Shown piece after piece: positions 1 to 5,657 of a stretch of 7,390 nucleotides of DNA. The notes under the pieces are model-generated. The model saw nothing but the letters and a program-made list of their open reading frames with translations. It was not told the DNA's origin and did not search any database. A program made the translations under genes and the position numbers. Origin of the DNA: Deltaproteobacteria bacterium (lineage in GTDB: Bacteria > Desulfobacterota > Desulfobacteria > Desulfobacterales > Desulfobacteraceae); contig JAFCZY010000106.1 in the NCBI GenBank assembly GCA_019314105.1, positions 1 through 7,390 on the forward strand, written 5' to 3'. How positions within the stretch are numbered: position 1 is the first letter of the stretch; each line of letters starts with the position of its first letter.

Positions 1-19
1 TCTTGAGATTATTGAATAA
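1..19 (+). CDS. khpA: C-terminal end of KH-domain RNA-binding protein (KhpA/YlqC-like), partial
   Basis: Only the last five codons are present (Leu-Glu-Ile-Ile-Glu, then TAA at 17-19); the gene begins before the window. KhpA/YlqC proteins commonly end in a very similar Leu-Glu-Ile-Leu/Ile-Glu tail. The usual order in this group is rpsP-khpA-rimM-trmD-rplS, so a KH protein is expected immediately before rimM. The stop lies 3 bases before the rimM ATG, which suggests translational coupling. Five residues cannot prove identity; the call rests mainly on gene order. Confidence 0.5.
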
Positions 20-22
20 GGT

Positions 23-544
23 ATGAACAAAACGACTTCGTTTACCATAGGCAGGGTAACCGGAGTTCACGGGCTTGATGGTACGCTTAAGGTCTGGTCC
101 TTTGCAGACTCCATAGACACCTTTCACCCCGGGAAAACCGTTCTTTTAAAATCAGGAAAAGACGTGGGAAAACCCTATATCATCCTTAAGGCAATGGCCT
201 ATAAAAAAGGAGTTTTGCTCTCTCTTGATGGCGTTAACAACCGGACCCTTGCTGAGGATCTTATCGAAAAAGAGATCCTCATTGACCGGAATCAATTGCC
301 GGAACCGGCAGAAGATACCTGGTACTGGCAAGATCTTTTGGGGCTTGATGTGGTTGATCATCGAAAAGGAGTTATCGGCAAAATAACGGATATTTTTCCA
401 ACGGGTGCAAATGACGTGCTGGTGGTCACTGACAAAAATCGGGAAACGCTTGTGCCGATGCATAAACACTTTGTTACATCAGTTGATATTGAGAAAAAGA
501 TAGTAAAAACAACATTGCCCCCGGAATTATTGCCGGATAATTAA
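23..544 (+). CDS. rimM: Ribosome maturation factor RimM (16S rRNA processing)
   Basis: RimM binds ribosomal protein S19 and assists maturation of the 30S head domain in the cytoplasm. The 173-residue product has the normal family length. Its N-terminal RimM domain opens with the typical Gly-Arg-Val-Thr-Gly-Val-His-Gly-Leu-Asp-Gly stretch (10-20). The C-terminal PRC-barrel domain begins near the Tyr-Trp-Gln-Asp-Leu-Leu-Gly-Leu motif (101-108) and contains Gly-Ala-Asn-Asp-Val-Leu-Val-Val (128-135). The ATG at 23 places the conserved glycine motif at the usual distance from the N-terminus. The only purine-rich stretch upstream (AAGG, 18-21) is too close for a normal Shine-Dalgarno, so translation probably depends on coupling to the upstream KH gene. 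It is followed directly by trmD, its usual partner. Confidence 0.95.
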   Translation: MNKTTSFTIGRVTGVHGLDGTLKVWSFADSIDTFHPGKTVLLKSGKDVGKPYIILKAMAYKKGVLLSLDGVNNRTLAEDLIEKEILIDRNQLPEPAEDTWYWQDLLGLDVVDHRKGVIGKITDIFPTGANDVLVVTDKNRETLVPMHKHFVTSVDIEKKIVKTTLPPELLPDN

Positions 545-556
545 TGGATAATTAAT
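535..556 (+). repeat. 11-bp perfect tandem duplication at the rimM/trmD junction
   Basis: The unit GGATAATTAAT occurs twice head to tail (535-545 and 546-556). The first copy holds the last rimM codons and its TAA stop; the second runs into the trmD ATG (555). Each copy contains a TAATG stop/start overlap. The first overlap opens a three-codon mini-ORF (544-555) whose TAA overlaps the trmD ATG. The pattern fits duplication of an ancestral junction in which the rimM stop directly overlapped the trmD start. No Shine-Dalgarno precedes trmD. Confidence 0.9.
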
Positions 557-1307
557 GGACTTTACGGTATTGACATTGTTCCCGGACCTGGTCAGCTCTT
601 TTTTTGAGCATGGCATGATTTCACGAGGGATTGAAAAAAAACTGATCACAGGCAATTGCATTAATATCAGGGATTTTTCAACCGACCGGCATCATACGGT
701 GGATGATCGGCCCTATGGCGGTGGAAGCGGAATGATAATGAAGCCGGAACCCTTACAGGCTGCTATTTTAGCTGCCAAGAGAAGAACGCCTGACACACCG
801 GTTGTATTAATGAGCCCCCAGGGAACCCGGTTCAACCAAGAAAAAGCCATGGCACTTGCCTTGCGGAACAAGGGGCTTATTTTTGTCTGCGGAAGGTATG
901 AAGGGATTGATGAACGGATAACCACCACACTTGTTGATGAAGAAATCTCCATTGGGGATTATGTCATGACCGGCGGAGAACTAGCATCCATGGTCATTAT
1001 TGATTCAATAACCAGATTAATCCCGGGTGTTCTGGGAAGTTGTGAATCTGCAAAATCAGATTCATTTACGGATGATCGACTTGAATATGCACAATATACA
1101 AGACCTGAGGACTTTGAAGGGGTAAAGGTTCCCGAGGTGTTATTGTCCGGGAACCATGGAAAGATCAACCAGTGGAGGGAAAAATCTTCTCTTCAGTACA
1201 CATTTTTGAAACGACCGGATCTTTTCAAAAAGACCAAATTGAATGCAGAAGAAAAAAAGATAATAAAACAATGGTGTCAGGAGTTGGAAACCCTTGTTAG
1301 AGAATAA
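555..1307 (+). CDS. trmD: tRNA (guanine-N1-)-methyltransferase TrmD
   Basis: TrmD methylates N1 of G37 next to the anticodon in a subset of tRNAs, using S-adenosylmethionine, and prevents +1 frameshifting. The 250-residue protein has the family's normal length and the SPOUT trefoil-knot signatures: Asp-Asp-Arg-Pro-Tyr-Gly-Gly-Gly-Ser-Gly-Met (50-60), Leu-Met-Ser-Pro-Gln-Gly (85-90), Cys-Gly-Arg-Tyr-Glu-Gly-Ile-Asp-Glu-Arg (112-121) and Ile-Gly-Asp-Tyr-Val-Met-Thr-Gly-Gly-Glu-Leu (133-143). Arg154 and Asp169, the residues known to be catalytic in the family, are present. No Shine-Dalgarno is visible before the ATG, so translation probably depends on termination-reinitiation from rimM across the 11-bp duplication. 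The 3' end overlaps the next methyltransferase gene by 14 bases. Confidence 0.97.
   Translation: MDFTVLTLFPDLVSSFFEHGMISRGIEKKLITGNCINIRDFSTDRHHTVDDRPYGGGSGMIMKPEPLQAAILAAKRRTPDTPVVLMSPQGTRFNQEKAMALALRNKGLIFVCGRYEGIDERITTTLVDEEISIGDYVMTGGELASMVIIDSITRLIPGVLGSCESAKSDSFTDDRLEYAQYTRPEDFEGVKVPEVLLSGNHGKINQWREKSSLQYTFLKRPDLFKKTKLNAEEKKIIKQWCQELETLVRE
1279..1283 (+). promoter_or_regulatory. Shine-Dalgarno AGGAG selecting a TTG start
   Basis: AGGAG lies within the last codons of trmD, 10 bases before TTG (1294). It supports a non-ATG start overlapping the upstream reading frame by 14 bases. Confidence 0.6.
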
Positions 1308-1857
1308 TTTTTATGTGGCATTGATCCATTATCCGGTGATGAACAAAAAAAGACAGGTCATTGGATCAGCCCTGACAACCATAGACTTGCATGATATTGC
1401 AAGGGCATCCATCACCTTTGGGATAAAGGGATTTTATGTGGTAACCCCTTATGAAGATCAGGCAAGACTTGCCACAGAGGTGATTGAACACTGGACAAAA
1501 GGAGTGGGCGGCAAACTCAACCCGGACAGAAAAAAAGCACTTGAGCTTATCCGGGTGGCAAAAACCTTTGAGGATGCAATCCACTCGATTGAACAGGAAA
1601 GAAAGGAACCGGTTGTGACCTTCGCCACAAGTGCAAAAGTAACGCCCGGCTCAATAACAACAAGTGTGTTAAAACAAAAACTTAAAGACAAAGCGTCCCA
1701 TGTTCTTGTTTTTGGAACGGCATGGGGGCTGGCAGATGAACTGATTGATACATGTGATTTTATTTTAGATCCGATTTATGGGAACATGGATTATAATCAT
1801 CTTTCTGTCAGGTCTGCGGCATCAATATATTTAGACAGAATTACAAATGGCAGGTAG
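1294..1857 (+). CDS. SPOUT-type RNA methyltransferase, PF09936 family (target unknown)
   Basis: The 187-residue protein resembles the SAM-dependent RNA methyltransferase family PF09936, which occurs next to or fused to TrmD in deltaproteobacteria and some thermophiles. Recognisable family blocks are Val-Ala-Leu-Ile-His-Tyr-Pro-Val (8-15), Thr-Thr-Ile-Asp-Leu-His-Asp-Ile-Ala-Arg (28-37), Tyr-Val-Val-Thr-Pro (48-52), the knot-loop block Val-Phe-Gly-Thr-Ala-Trp-Gly-Leu-Ala (139-147) and the C-terminal Asp-Tyr-Asn-His-Leu-Ser-Val-Arg-Ser-Ala (166-175). The start is a TTG at 1294, inside the end of trmD, preceded by AGGAG (1279-1283) at 10-base spacing; no ATG occurs before the conserved His-Tyr-Pro block. 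A GTG at 1315 is a less likely alternative. Its RNA substrate is not known to me; the operon suggests tRNA or rRNA. Confidence 0.85.
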   Translation: MLENNFYVALIHYPVMNKKRQVIGSALTTIDLHDIARASITFGIKGFYVVTPYEDQARLATEVIEHWTKGVGGKLNPDRKKALELIRVAKTFEDAIHSIEQERKEPVVTFATSAKVTPGSITTSVLKQKLKDKASHVLVFGTAWGLADELIDTCDFILDPIYGNMDYNHLSVRSAASIYLDRITNGR

Positions 1858-1877
1858 ACTACATATCTATGTCTGCC
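1849..1877 (+). other. Bulged hairpin in the leader of rplS
   Basis: The outer arms GGCAG (1849-1853) and CTGCC (1873-1877) stack directly on an inner ACATA/TATGT stem (1861-1865 with 1868-1872). Seven bases (1854-1860) bulge on the 5' side. The structure spans the stop codon of the upstream methyltransferase and ends 17 bases before the rplS Shine-Dalgarno. It has no uridine tract, so it is not a terminator. It may be a processing, stability or translational-control element, or chance. Confidence 0.35.
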
Positions 1878-1905
1878 AAAAAAGGAAGGACTTTAGGAGA
1901 AACAA

Positions 1906-2256
1906 ATGACTAACATGATCGAAAAATTAGAAAAAGAGCAGATACGTCTTGATATCCCTGACTTCACCTCAGGTGACACAGTAAAAGTACATGTAAAAAT
2001 AAAGGAAGGTGAGAAAGAGCGTATCCAGATATTCCAAGGCGTGGTAATTAAAAAAACAAAAGGATATGTCGGTGCCCGTTTTACCGTCAGAAAGATTTCC
2101 GGCGGTATCGGTGTTGAAAGAATATTCCCGCTTTATTCCCCTGTCCTTGATAAAATTGAAGTGGTAACCCGGGGCCGGGTCAGAAGGTCCAAACTCTACT
2201 ATCTTAGAAACCTCCGTGGTAAAGCAGCCAGGATCAAAGAAAAACGGTTTGCTTAA
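1906..2256 (+). CDS. rplS: 50S ribosomal protein L19
   Basis: L19 sits at the 30S-50S interface of the ribosome. The 116-residue, very basic product matches the whole family. It has the N-terminal Lys-Leu-Glu-Lys-Glu-Gln helix (7-12), then Pro-Asp-Phe-x-x-Gly-Asp-Thr-Val (18-26), Arg-Ile-Gln-Ile-Phe-Gln-Gly-Val-Val (39-47), the Phe-Thr-Val-Arg-Lys-Ile block, and the C-terminal [11 protein letters not shown] signature. The ATG at 1906 has AGGAG (1895-1899) at 6-base spacing; a second in-frame ATG at 1915 is too far away. Its Shine-Dalgarno is stronger than those of its neighbours, as expected for an abundant ribosomal protein within an operon of low-abundance enzymes. Confidence 0.98.
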   Translation: MTNMIEKLEKEQIRLDIPDFTSGDTVKVHVKIKEGEKERIQIFQGVVIKKTKGYVGARFTVRKISGGIGVERIFPLYSPVLDKIEVVTRGRVRRSKLYYLRNLRGKAARIKEKRFA

Positions 2257-2260
2257 ACCG
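2245..2260 (+). other. Small hairpin spanning the rplS stop codon
   Basis: CGGTTT (2245-2250) and AAACCG (2255-2260) form a perfect 6-bp stem with a GCTT loop. The rplS TAA (2254-2256) sits at the loop/3'-arm boundary. The following bases (CCTTTCAGGG) are not a convincing U-tract and lead into the rnhB Shine-Dalgarno. It could be an mRNA-stabilising or weak attenuating element between a highly expressed and a weakly expressed gene. Chance is possible given the short stem. Confidence 0.3.
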
Positions 2261-2277
2261 CCTTTCAGGGAGAGCTC

Positions 2278-2883
2278 ATGTGGCAATTTGAACACAAAGC
2301 AAAAACCCTGGGGTACAAGAATATAGCAGGCATTGATGAGGCCGGCAGGGGACCCCTTGCCGGCCCTGTCGTGTCTGCTGCCGTGATCCTGCCCCATGAT
2401 TTTTCATGTAAAGGGATTAACGATTCTAAAAAACTGTCAGAAAAAAAACGCAATGCCTTCTTCCCTGTGATCAAGAAGCAGGCCATTTGTGTTGCCATCG
2501 GACTCTCTTCGCACCATGAGATTGATCAAATCAACATTCTTCAGGCCTCCCTGCTTTCCATGAGACGCGCGGTTGAAAATTTATCAATACCCCCGGATTT
2601 TCTTCTCATTGACGGTAAATTCACTCTGGACATAACGATTGATCAGACTGCGGTGATCAAAGGGGATTCAAAAAGTATTTCCATTGCTGCGGCATCTATT
2701 ATTGCAAAAGTTACACGGGATGCCATCATGAAAGAACTTCATGAAAAATACCCCCGATATAATTTTATCCAACACAAAGGATATCCCACAAAGGCCCACA
2801 AAGAAGCCATTTTAAAATATGGCCCCTGCCCTGTTCACCGGCGGACCTTCAAGGGCGTAAAAGAGGTAACCCATGCCGGATAA
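2278..2883 (+). CDS. rnhB: Ribonuclease HII
   Basis: RNase HII cleaves the RNA strand of RNA-DNA hybrids and starts removal of ribonucleotides misincorporated into DNA. The 201-residue protein carries the family's Gly-Ile-Asp-Glu-Ala-Gly-Arg-Gly motif with acidic residues Asp20 and Glu21. It also has Asn-Asp-Ser-Lys-Lys-Leu (48-53), Ile-Asp-Gly-Lys (111-114, with Asp112), Lys-Gly-Asp-Ser-Lys-Ser (128-133) and the Ala-Ala-Ser-Ile-Ile-Ala-Lys-Val-Thr-Arg-Asp block (138-148). The His-Lys-Gly-Tyr-Pro-Thr motif (166-171) is also present. AGGGAG (2267-2272) supports the ATG at 2278 with 5-base spacing. The last 11 bases overlap yraN, implying coupled translation. Confidence 0.96.
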   Translation: MWQFEHKAKTLGYKNIAGIDEAGRGPLAGPVVSAAVILPHDFSCKGINDSKKLSEKKRNAFFPVIKKQAICVAIGLSSHHEIDQINILQASLLSMRRAVENLSIPPDFLLIDGKFTLDITIDQTAVIKGDSKSISIAAASIIAKVTRDAIMKELHEKYPRYNFIQHKGYPTKAHKEAILKYGPCPVHRRTFKGVKEVTHAG

Positions 2884-3238
2884 CCGGAAAAGCTTAGGAC
2901 AGCGCGGCGAGACAGCAGCCATATCCTTTCTTCAAGCCCAGGGGTTCACCGTTCTTGAGACTAACTATCGAACAAAAATGGCAGAAATAGATATTATTGC
3001 AAAAGACAAGGACTGTATCTGTTTTATTGAAGTCAAAACCAGACGAAGCCTTAAAAAAGGGCTGCCAAGAGAATCGGTCAATGTTTCAAAACAAAAAAAG
3101 ATCATCCTGGGAGCTTCCTTTTACCTGAAAGAAAAAAAGCAGATGAATTCAAGGGTTCGATTCGATGTGGTTGAAGTTCTTGAAAAAAATGGTATATTTG
3201 ACATTAATTTAATTAAAAATGCTTTCCTGACTCATTAA
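2873..3238 (+). CDS. YraN family (UPF0102) nuclease-fold protein
   Basis: The 121-residue protein belongs to UPF0102/YraN, small proteins with a restriction-endonuclease-like fold whose cellular role is not well defined. It has the family's Gly-x-x-Gly-Glu-x-x-Ala-Ala start (9-16) and the Asn-Tyr-Arg block (31-33). The nuclease-type acidic constellation is Glu38-x-Asp40 followed by Phe-Ile-Glu53-Val-Lys55-Thr-Arg. The conserved Arg-Phe-Asp-Val-Val-Glu-Val strand is at 96-102. The start overlaps rnhB by 11 bases. Pairing of rnhB with yraN is common across bacteria, which hints at nucleic-acid processing, but activity cannot be assigned from sequence alone. Confidence 0.9.
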   Translation: MPDNRKSLGQRGETAAISFLQAQGFTVLETNYRTKMAEIDIIAKDKDCICFIEVKTRRSLKKGLPRESVNVSKQKKIILGASFYLKEKKQMNSRVRFDVVEVLEKNGIFDINLIKNAFLTH

Positions 3239-3252
3239 AACGGGGCATTAGA

Positions 3253-4113
3253 ATGGATAACCAAACTTCATCCGGAACCCTCTACATTGTTGCCACCCCT
3301 GTGGGAAATCTGGAAGATATCACCTTTAGAGCCGTTAAGGTATTAGAACAGGTAGACCTGATTGCAGCAGAAGATACCCGGCATTCGAAAAAACTTCTTT
3401 CTCATTATGGCATTCAGACAAAACTTATCTCCTGCCATGAGCATAATGAGGCAAACAAAACACCCCAAATCATCACCCATTTAAAAAACGGTCTGAACAT
3501 TGCCCTTATTTCGGACGCCGGAACCCCCACTATTTCAGACCCGGGATATAAACTTGTGACAGCCGTTGCCGGAGAAGGGATCAGGGTCATTCCCATCCCC
3601 GGATGCAGTGCCGCCATTGCAGGGTTAAGTGTTTCAGGACTGCCAACCGATTCTTTCCTGTTTTTAGGATTTTTACCTAAAAAACAACAAAAACAACGAC
3701 ACGCGCTTGAAGCGCTTAAAAAGCAACCCCCAACCCTTATTTTTTATGAATCGCCGAAACGGATTAAAGCCCTTATTAAAAATATGTTAAATATCATGGG
3801 AGACAGAAAAGCATGCCTTGCAAGGGAAATCACCAAGCTCCATGAGGAATACATCCGGGGAAATCTGTCTGAAATTCTTCAAAAACTGGAGAAAAAAGAG
3901 GCTGTTAAAGGGGAGTGTTCCTTGTTTGTTCAGGGTCAGCTGGAACAAAAAACCATTGATAAAGGACAACTTGAAAAAATCATCCTTGATCGGCTGGCAA
4001 CCGGAGGTCCCGGCACATCAGATCTGGCAAAACAAATTTCAAAAGAATTCAAGGTATCCAAAAAACAAGTCTACGAAACAATTCTTACCCTTCAAAATCT
4101 GAAACCCGTCTAA
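3253..4113 (+). CDS. rsmI: 16S rRNA (cytidine-1402-2'-O)-methyltransferase RsmI
   Basis: RsmI adds the 2'-O-methyl group to C1402 in the decoding centre of 16S rRNA using SAM; RsmH makes the N4-methylation of the same base. The 286-residue protein has the full set of tetrapyrrole-methylase-fold motifs: Ala-Thr-Pro-Val-Gly-Asn-Leu-Glu-Asp-Ile-Thr (14-24), Ala-Glu-Asp-Thr-Arg-His-Ser-Lys (39-46), Ile-Ser-Asp-Ala-Gly-Thr-Pro-x-Ile-Ser-Asp-Pro-Gly (86-98), Ile-Pro-Gly-x-Ser-Ala (115-120) and Phe-Tyr-Glu-Ser-Pro-x-Arg (164-170). A C-terminal helical extension (about 240-283, Ser-Asp-Leu-Ala-Lys...Val-Tyr) matches the HTH-like tail of RsmI. It is the last gene of the plus-strand operon and is convergent with sat. 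Its GGGG-type ribosome site is weak. Confidence 0.96.
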   Translation: MDNQTSSGTLYIVATPVGNLEDITFRAVKVLEQVDLIAAEDTRHSKKLLSHYGIQTKLISCHEHNEANKTPQIITHLKNGLNIALISDAGTPTISDPGYKLVTAVAGEGIRVIPIPGCSAAIAGLSVSGLPTDSFLFLGFLPKKQQKQRHALEALKKQPPTLIFYESPKRIKALIKNMLNIMGDRKACLAREITKLHEEYIRGNLSEILQKLEKKEAVKGECSLFVQGQLEQKTIDKGQLEKIILDRLATGGPGTSDLAKQISKEFKVSKKQVYETILTLQNLKPV

Positions 4114-4165
4114 CCCATATGCTGGAACGTATTTCTGGAATTCATAAAATTTAAACGGCCTGACA

Positions 4166-4208
4166 TAAAAAAAGAGGGCTGCCTCTTTAACCAAAAGACA
4201 ACCCTCTT
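4166..4208 (-). terminator. Intrinsic terminator for sat, possibly bidirectional
   Basis: Read on the minus strand, AAGAGGGTTG (4208-4199) pairs with CAGCCCTCTT (4181-4172), 10 bp with one G-U pair, and runs into a 7-base T run (4173-4167). An inner TCTTT/AAAGA stem can form in the loop. A competing shorter hairpin AAAGAGG/CCTCTTT (4188-4182 with 4177-4171) uses the same 3' arm and the same T run. On the plus strand the stem is the same, but the bases after it are only moderately T-rich, so termination of the rsmI operon there would be weaker. A further AT-rich inverted repeat (TTATAGT 4207-4213, ACTATAA 4224-4230) lies toward sat. Nothing else is visible in the 143-base gap between rsmI and sat. 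Confidence 0.8.
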
Positions 4209-4256
4209 ATAGTATCTTCTTAAACTATAATTATCTTTAAAAAAGACCTGATTAAA

Positions 4257-5534
4257 TTACATTTTAGTTCCTTCTGCATGACTCTGGAGTTTAATCTCAA
4301 CTTTTTCAGTCAAAGATGCATAGTATTTTCTCAAGATAACCAGAACTTCTTCCCGGCCAAAGTGATCAACCACTTCTTCGTCGTTGGCGAGAGCATAACG
4401 CAGTTTGGTTCCGGAAAGGATAACCCTGTCATCTTTGCCGTGGGGGCAGGTTCTCATGGAAGCCATGCCGTCACATTTATGGCAGTAGAATGTCCAGTCA
4501 ATTTTCAAAGGTTCGCAAAGCAGGGCTTTGCCTGGTTCTGAAGGAGCCGGGATTGTATCAAAGATTTCCTGTGCTTCAAACAGGGTATAGAAGTCACCAA
4601 CGCCCGCATGGTCACGACCGATGATCATTCTGTTGACCCCGTAGTTCTGACGGAAGGTTGCATGAAGAAGGCCTTCTCTGGGTCCTGCATATCTCATGTC
4701 AAGGGGATATCCACCATTGACAACATGCTCGGGAACAAAATAACCTTTGATCAGGGTGTCAATACATTCAATCCGAACATCTGCCGGAATATCACCGGGT
4801 TTTAAGTTACCAATCAGAGAATGGATCAGAACGCCATCACATACGTCAAGAGCGATTTTGCAAAGATGCTCATGAGATCTGTGCATTGGGTTTCTAAGCT
4901 GCATGGAAGCAACGTTAGCCCAACCTTTTTCATCAAAGAGAGCGCGGGTTTCTGTTGGTGTCAGATAAACACCTTTAAATTTTTCAGGAAATTCTCCCTC
5001 GGAAAGAACTTTTACAGGACCGGCAAGACAAAATTCTTTTCTGGCCATAACCATCTGAACACCGGGATGATCTTCCATGGCAATTTTCCAGAACACATCG
5101 TCTTCAGACTCTTCACCATGACCTTTGTAGACTTTTTCACATTCCCATTTCTTCTCGTCTTCGGTCATTTCAAATTTCTCTTCGATTTTCATGGTAGCAA
5201 AAATTTCACCATTTCTTTCGAGAGAAATTTCATCACCGACATTAATCTCTGCTGCGTCTTCTTTGGCTGTATCCAGCATTACCGGAACCGGCCAGAATGT
5301 ACCATCAGCAAGGAGGAAATCTGCGCAAACACCTTTCCAATCCGCTTTGGTCATAAACCCATTAAGAGGACTGAACCCACCGATACCGAGCATGATCAGA
5401 TCGCCTTTAACCTGGGAAGAAATCTCAATCTTTTTGAGGCCTTCTGCTTTTTTAAGTTCTGCTTCAAGTTCTGCGCCTTCAAGCTTACAAATCACGAGAC
5501 CTTTTCCACCATGAGGGGCTACTAATTTAGACAT
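4257..5534 (-). CDS. sat: Sulfate adenylyltransferase (ATP sulfurylase), dissimilatory type
   Basis: Sat converts sulfate and ATP to adenosine 5'-phosphosulfate and pyrophosphate, the obligatory activation step before APS reductase in cytoplasmic sulfate respiration. The 425-residue protein has the nucleotide-binding Gln-x-Arg-Asn-Pro-x-His-x-x-His-Glu motif (Gln212-Glu222; His218, His221), Gly-Arg-Asp-His-Ala-Gly-Val-Gly (306-313) and the C-terminal Ser-Gly-Thr-Lys-Leu-Arg (374-379). A metal-type cluster Cys351-x2-Cys354-x8-Cys363-x-His365 is as in Sat of sulfate reducers, which is known to bind Zn/Co. No APS-kinase domain is fused. I chose the ATG at 5534: AAGGAG (5550-5545) is 10 bases away, and the resulting Met-Ser-Lys-Leu-Val-x-Pro-His-Gly-Gly-Lys-Gly N-terminus is typical. 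The upstream in-frame ATG at 5543 is only 1 base from that site. Confidence 0.97.
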   Translation of the reverse strand: MSKLVAPHGGKGLVICKLEGAELEAELKKAEGLKKIEISSQVKGDLIMLGIGGFSPLNGFMTKADWKGVCADFLLADGTFWPVPVMLDTAKEDAAEINVGDEISLERNGEIFATMKIEEKFEMTEDEKKWECEKVYKGHGEESEDDVFWKIAMEDHPGVQMVMARKEFCLAGPVKVLSEGEFPEKFKGVYLTPTETRALFDEKGWANVASMQLRNPMHRSHEHLCKIALDVCDGVLIHSLIGNLKPGDIPADVRIECIDTLIKGYFVPEHVVNGGYPLDMRYAGPREGLLHATFRQNYGVNRMIIGRDHAGVGDFYTLFEAQEIFDTIPAPSEPGKALLCEPLKIDWTFYCHKCDGMASMRTCPHGKDDRVILSGTKLRYALANDEEVVDHFGREEVLVILRKYYASLTEKVEIKLQSHAEGTKM

Positions 5535-5544
5535 ATACTTCATT

Positions 5545-5550
5545 CTCCTT
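5545..5550 (-). promoter_or_regulatory. Shine-Dalgarno AAGGAG deciding the sat start
   Basis: AAGGAG lies 10 bases before ATG 5534 but only 1 base before the upstream in-frame ATG 5543. It therefore favours the shorter 425-residue Sat. Confidence 0.75.
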
Positions 5551-5570
5551 GTTTATGTTTAACCACCTTA

Positions 5571-5594
5571 ATAAATGTTTACTCAAACATTTAT
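5571..5594 (-). promoter_or_regulatory. Perfect 10-bp inverted repeat upstream of sat (candidate operator)
   Basis: ATAAATGTTT (5571-5580) and AAACATTTAT (5585-5594) are exact inverted copies separated by 4 bases, centred about 48 bases upstream of the sat ATG. The core TGTTT-N4-AAACA has the 5-4-5 geometry of CRP/FNR-type sites, but the half-site is not the FNR consensus TTGAT. It also lacks the TTGT-N10-ACAA spacing of a Rex site. As RNA it would form a weak AU hairpin without a U-tract, so a terminator is unlikely. A dimeric regulator controlling sat is plausible but unproven. Confidence 0.5.
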
Positions 5595-5623
5595 CTTAAA
5601 TTTTAAACTAAAAAATCATGTAA

Positions 5624-5652
5624 GACTTAATGATGATTAGCAAATTTGTCAA
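5624..5652 (-). promoter_or_regulatory. Weak sigma70-type promoter candidate for sat
   Basis: A perfect -35 hexamer TTGACA occurs at 5652-5647, just after the HAD stop codon. The hexamer 17 bases downstream (TAAGTC, 5629-5624) is a poor -10. A better -10-like TAAAAT lies further downstream but lacks a matching -35. The AT-rich 123-base gap and the strong sat ribosome site make a dedicated promoter likely somewhere here; this exact placement is uncertain. Confidence 0.3.
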
Positions 5653-5657
5653 GAATT

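Noticed and set aside
1969..2397. Minus-strand ORF (142 codons) across rplS and rnhB
   Set aside because: Antisense to two clearly conserved genes, with no family resemblance.
1..4113. Mobile element, CRISPR array or rRNA/tRNA gene
   Set aside because: No transposase, integrase, spaced direct repeats or RNA-gene signatures are visible here or elsewhere in the window; this half is a standard housekeeping operon.
4821..5525. Long plus-strand ORF (234 codons) opposite sat
   Set aside because: It is an antisense shadow of sat with no recognisable domain and Phe-rich composition typical of reading a Lys/Glu-rich gene backwards. The sat assignment is certain.
5541..5543. Upstream ATG as the sat start
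   Set aside because: It lies 1 base from the Shine-Dalgarno, too close to function, and adds three residues absent from typical Sat N-termini.
5571..5594. Rex operator or FNR box
   Set aside because: The TTGT and ACAA half-sites at 10-base spacing expected for Rex are absent, and the half-site TGTTT differs from FNR's TTGAT. I kept it only as an unassigned palindrome.
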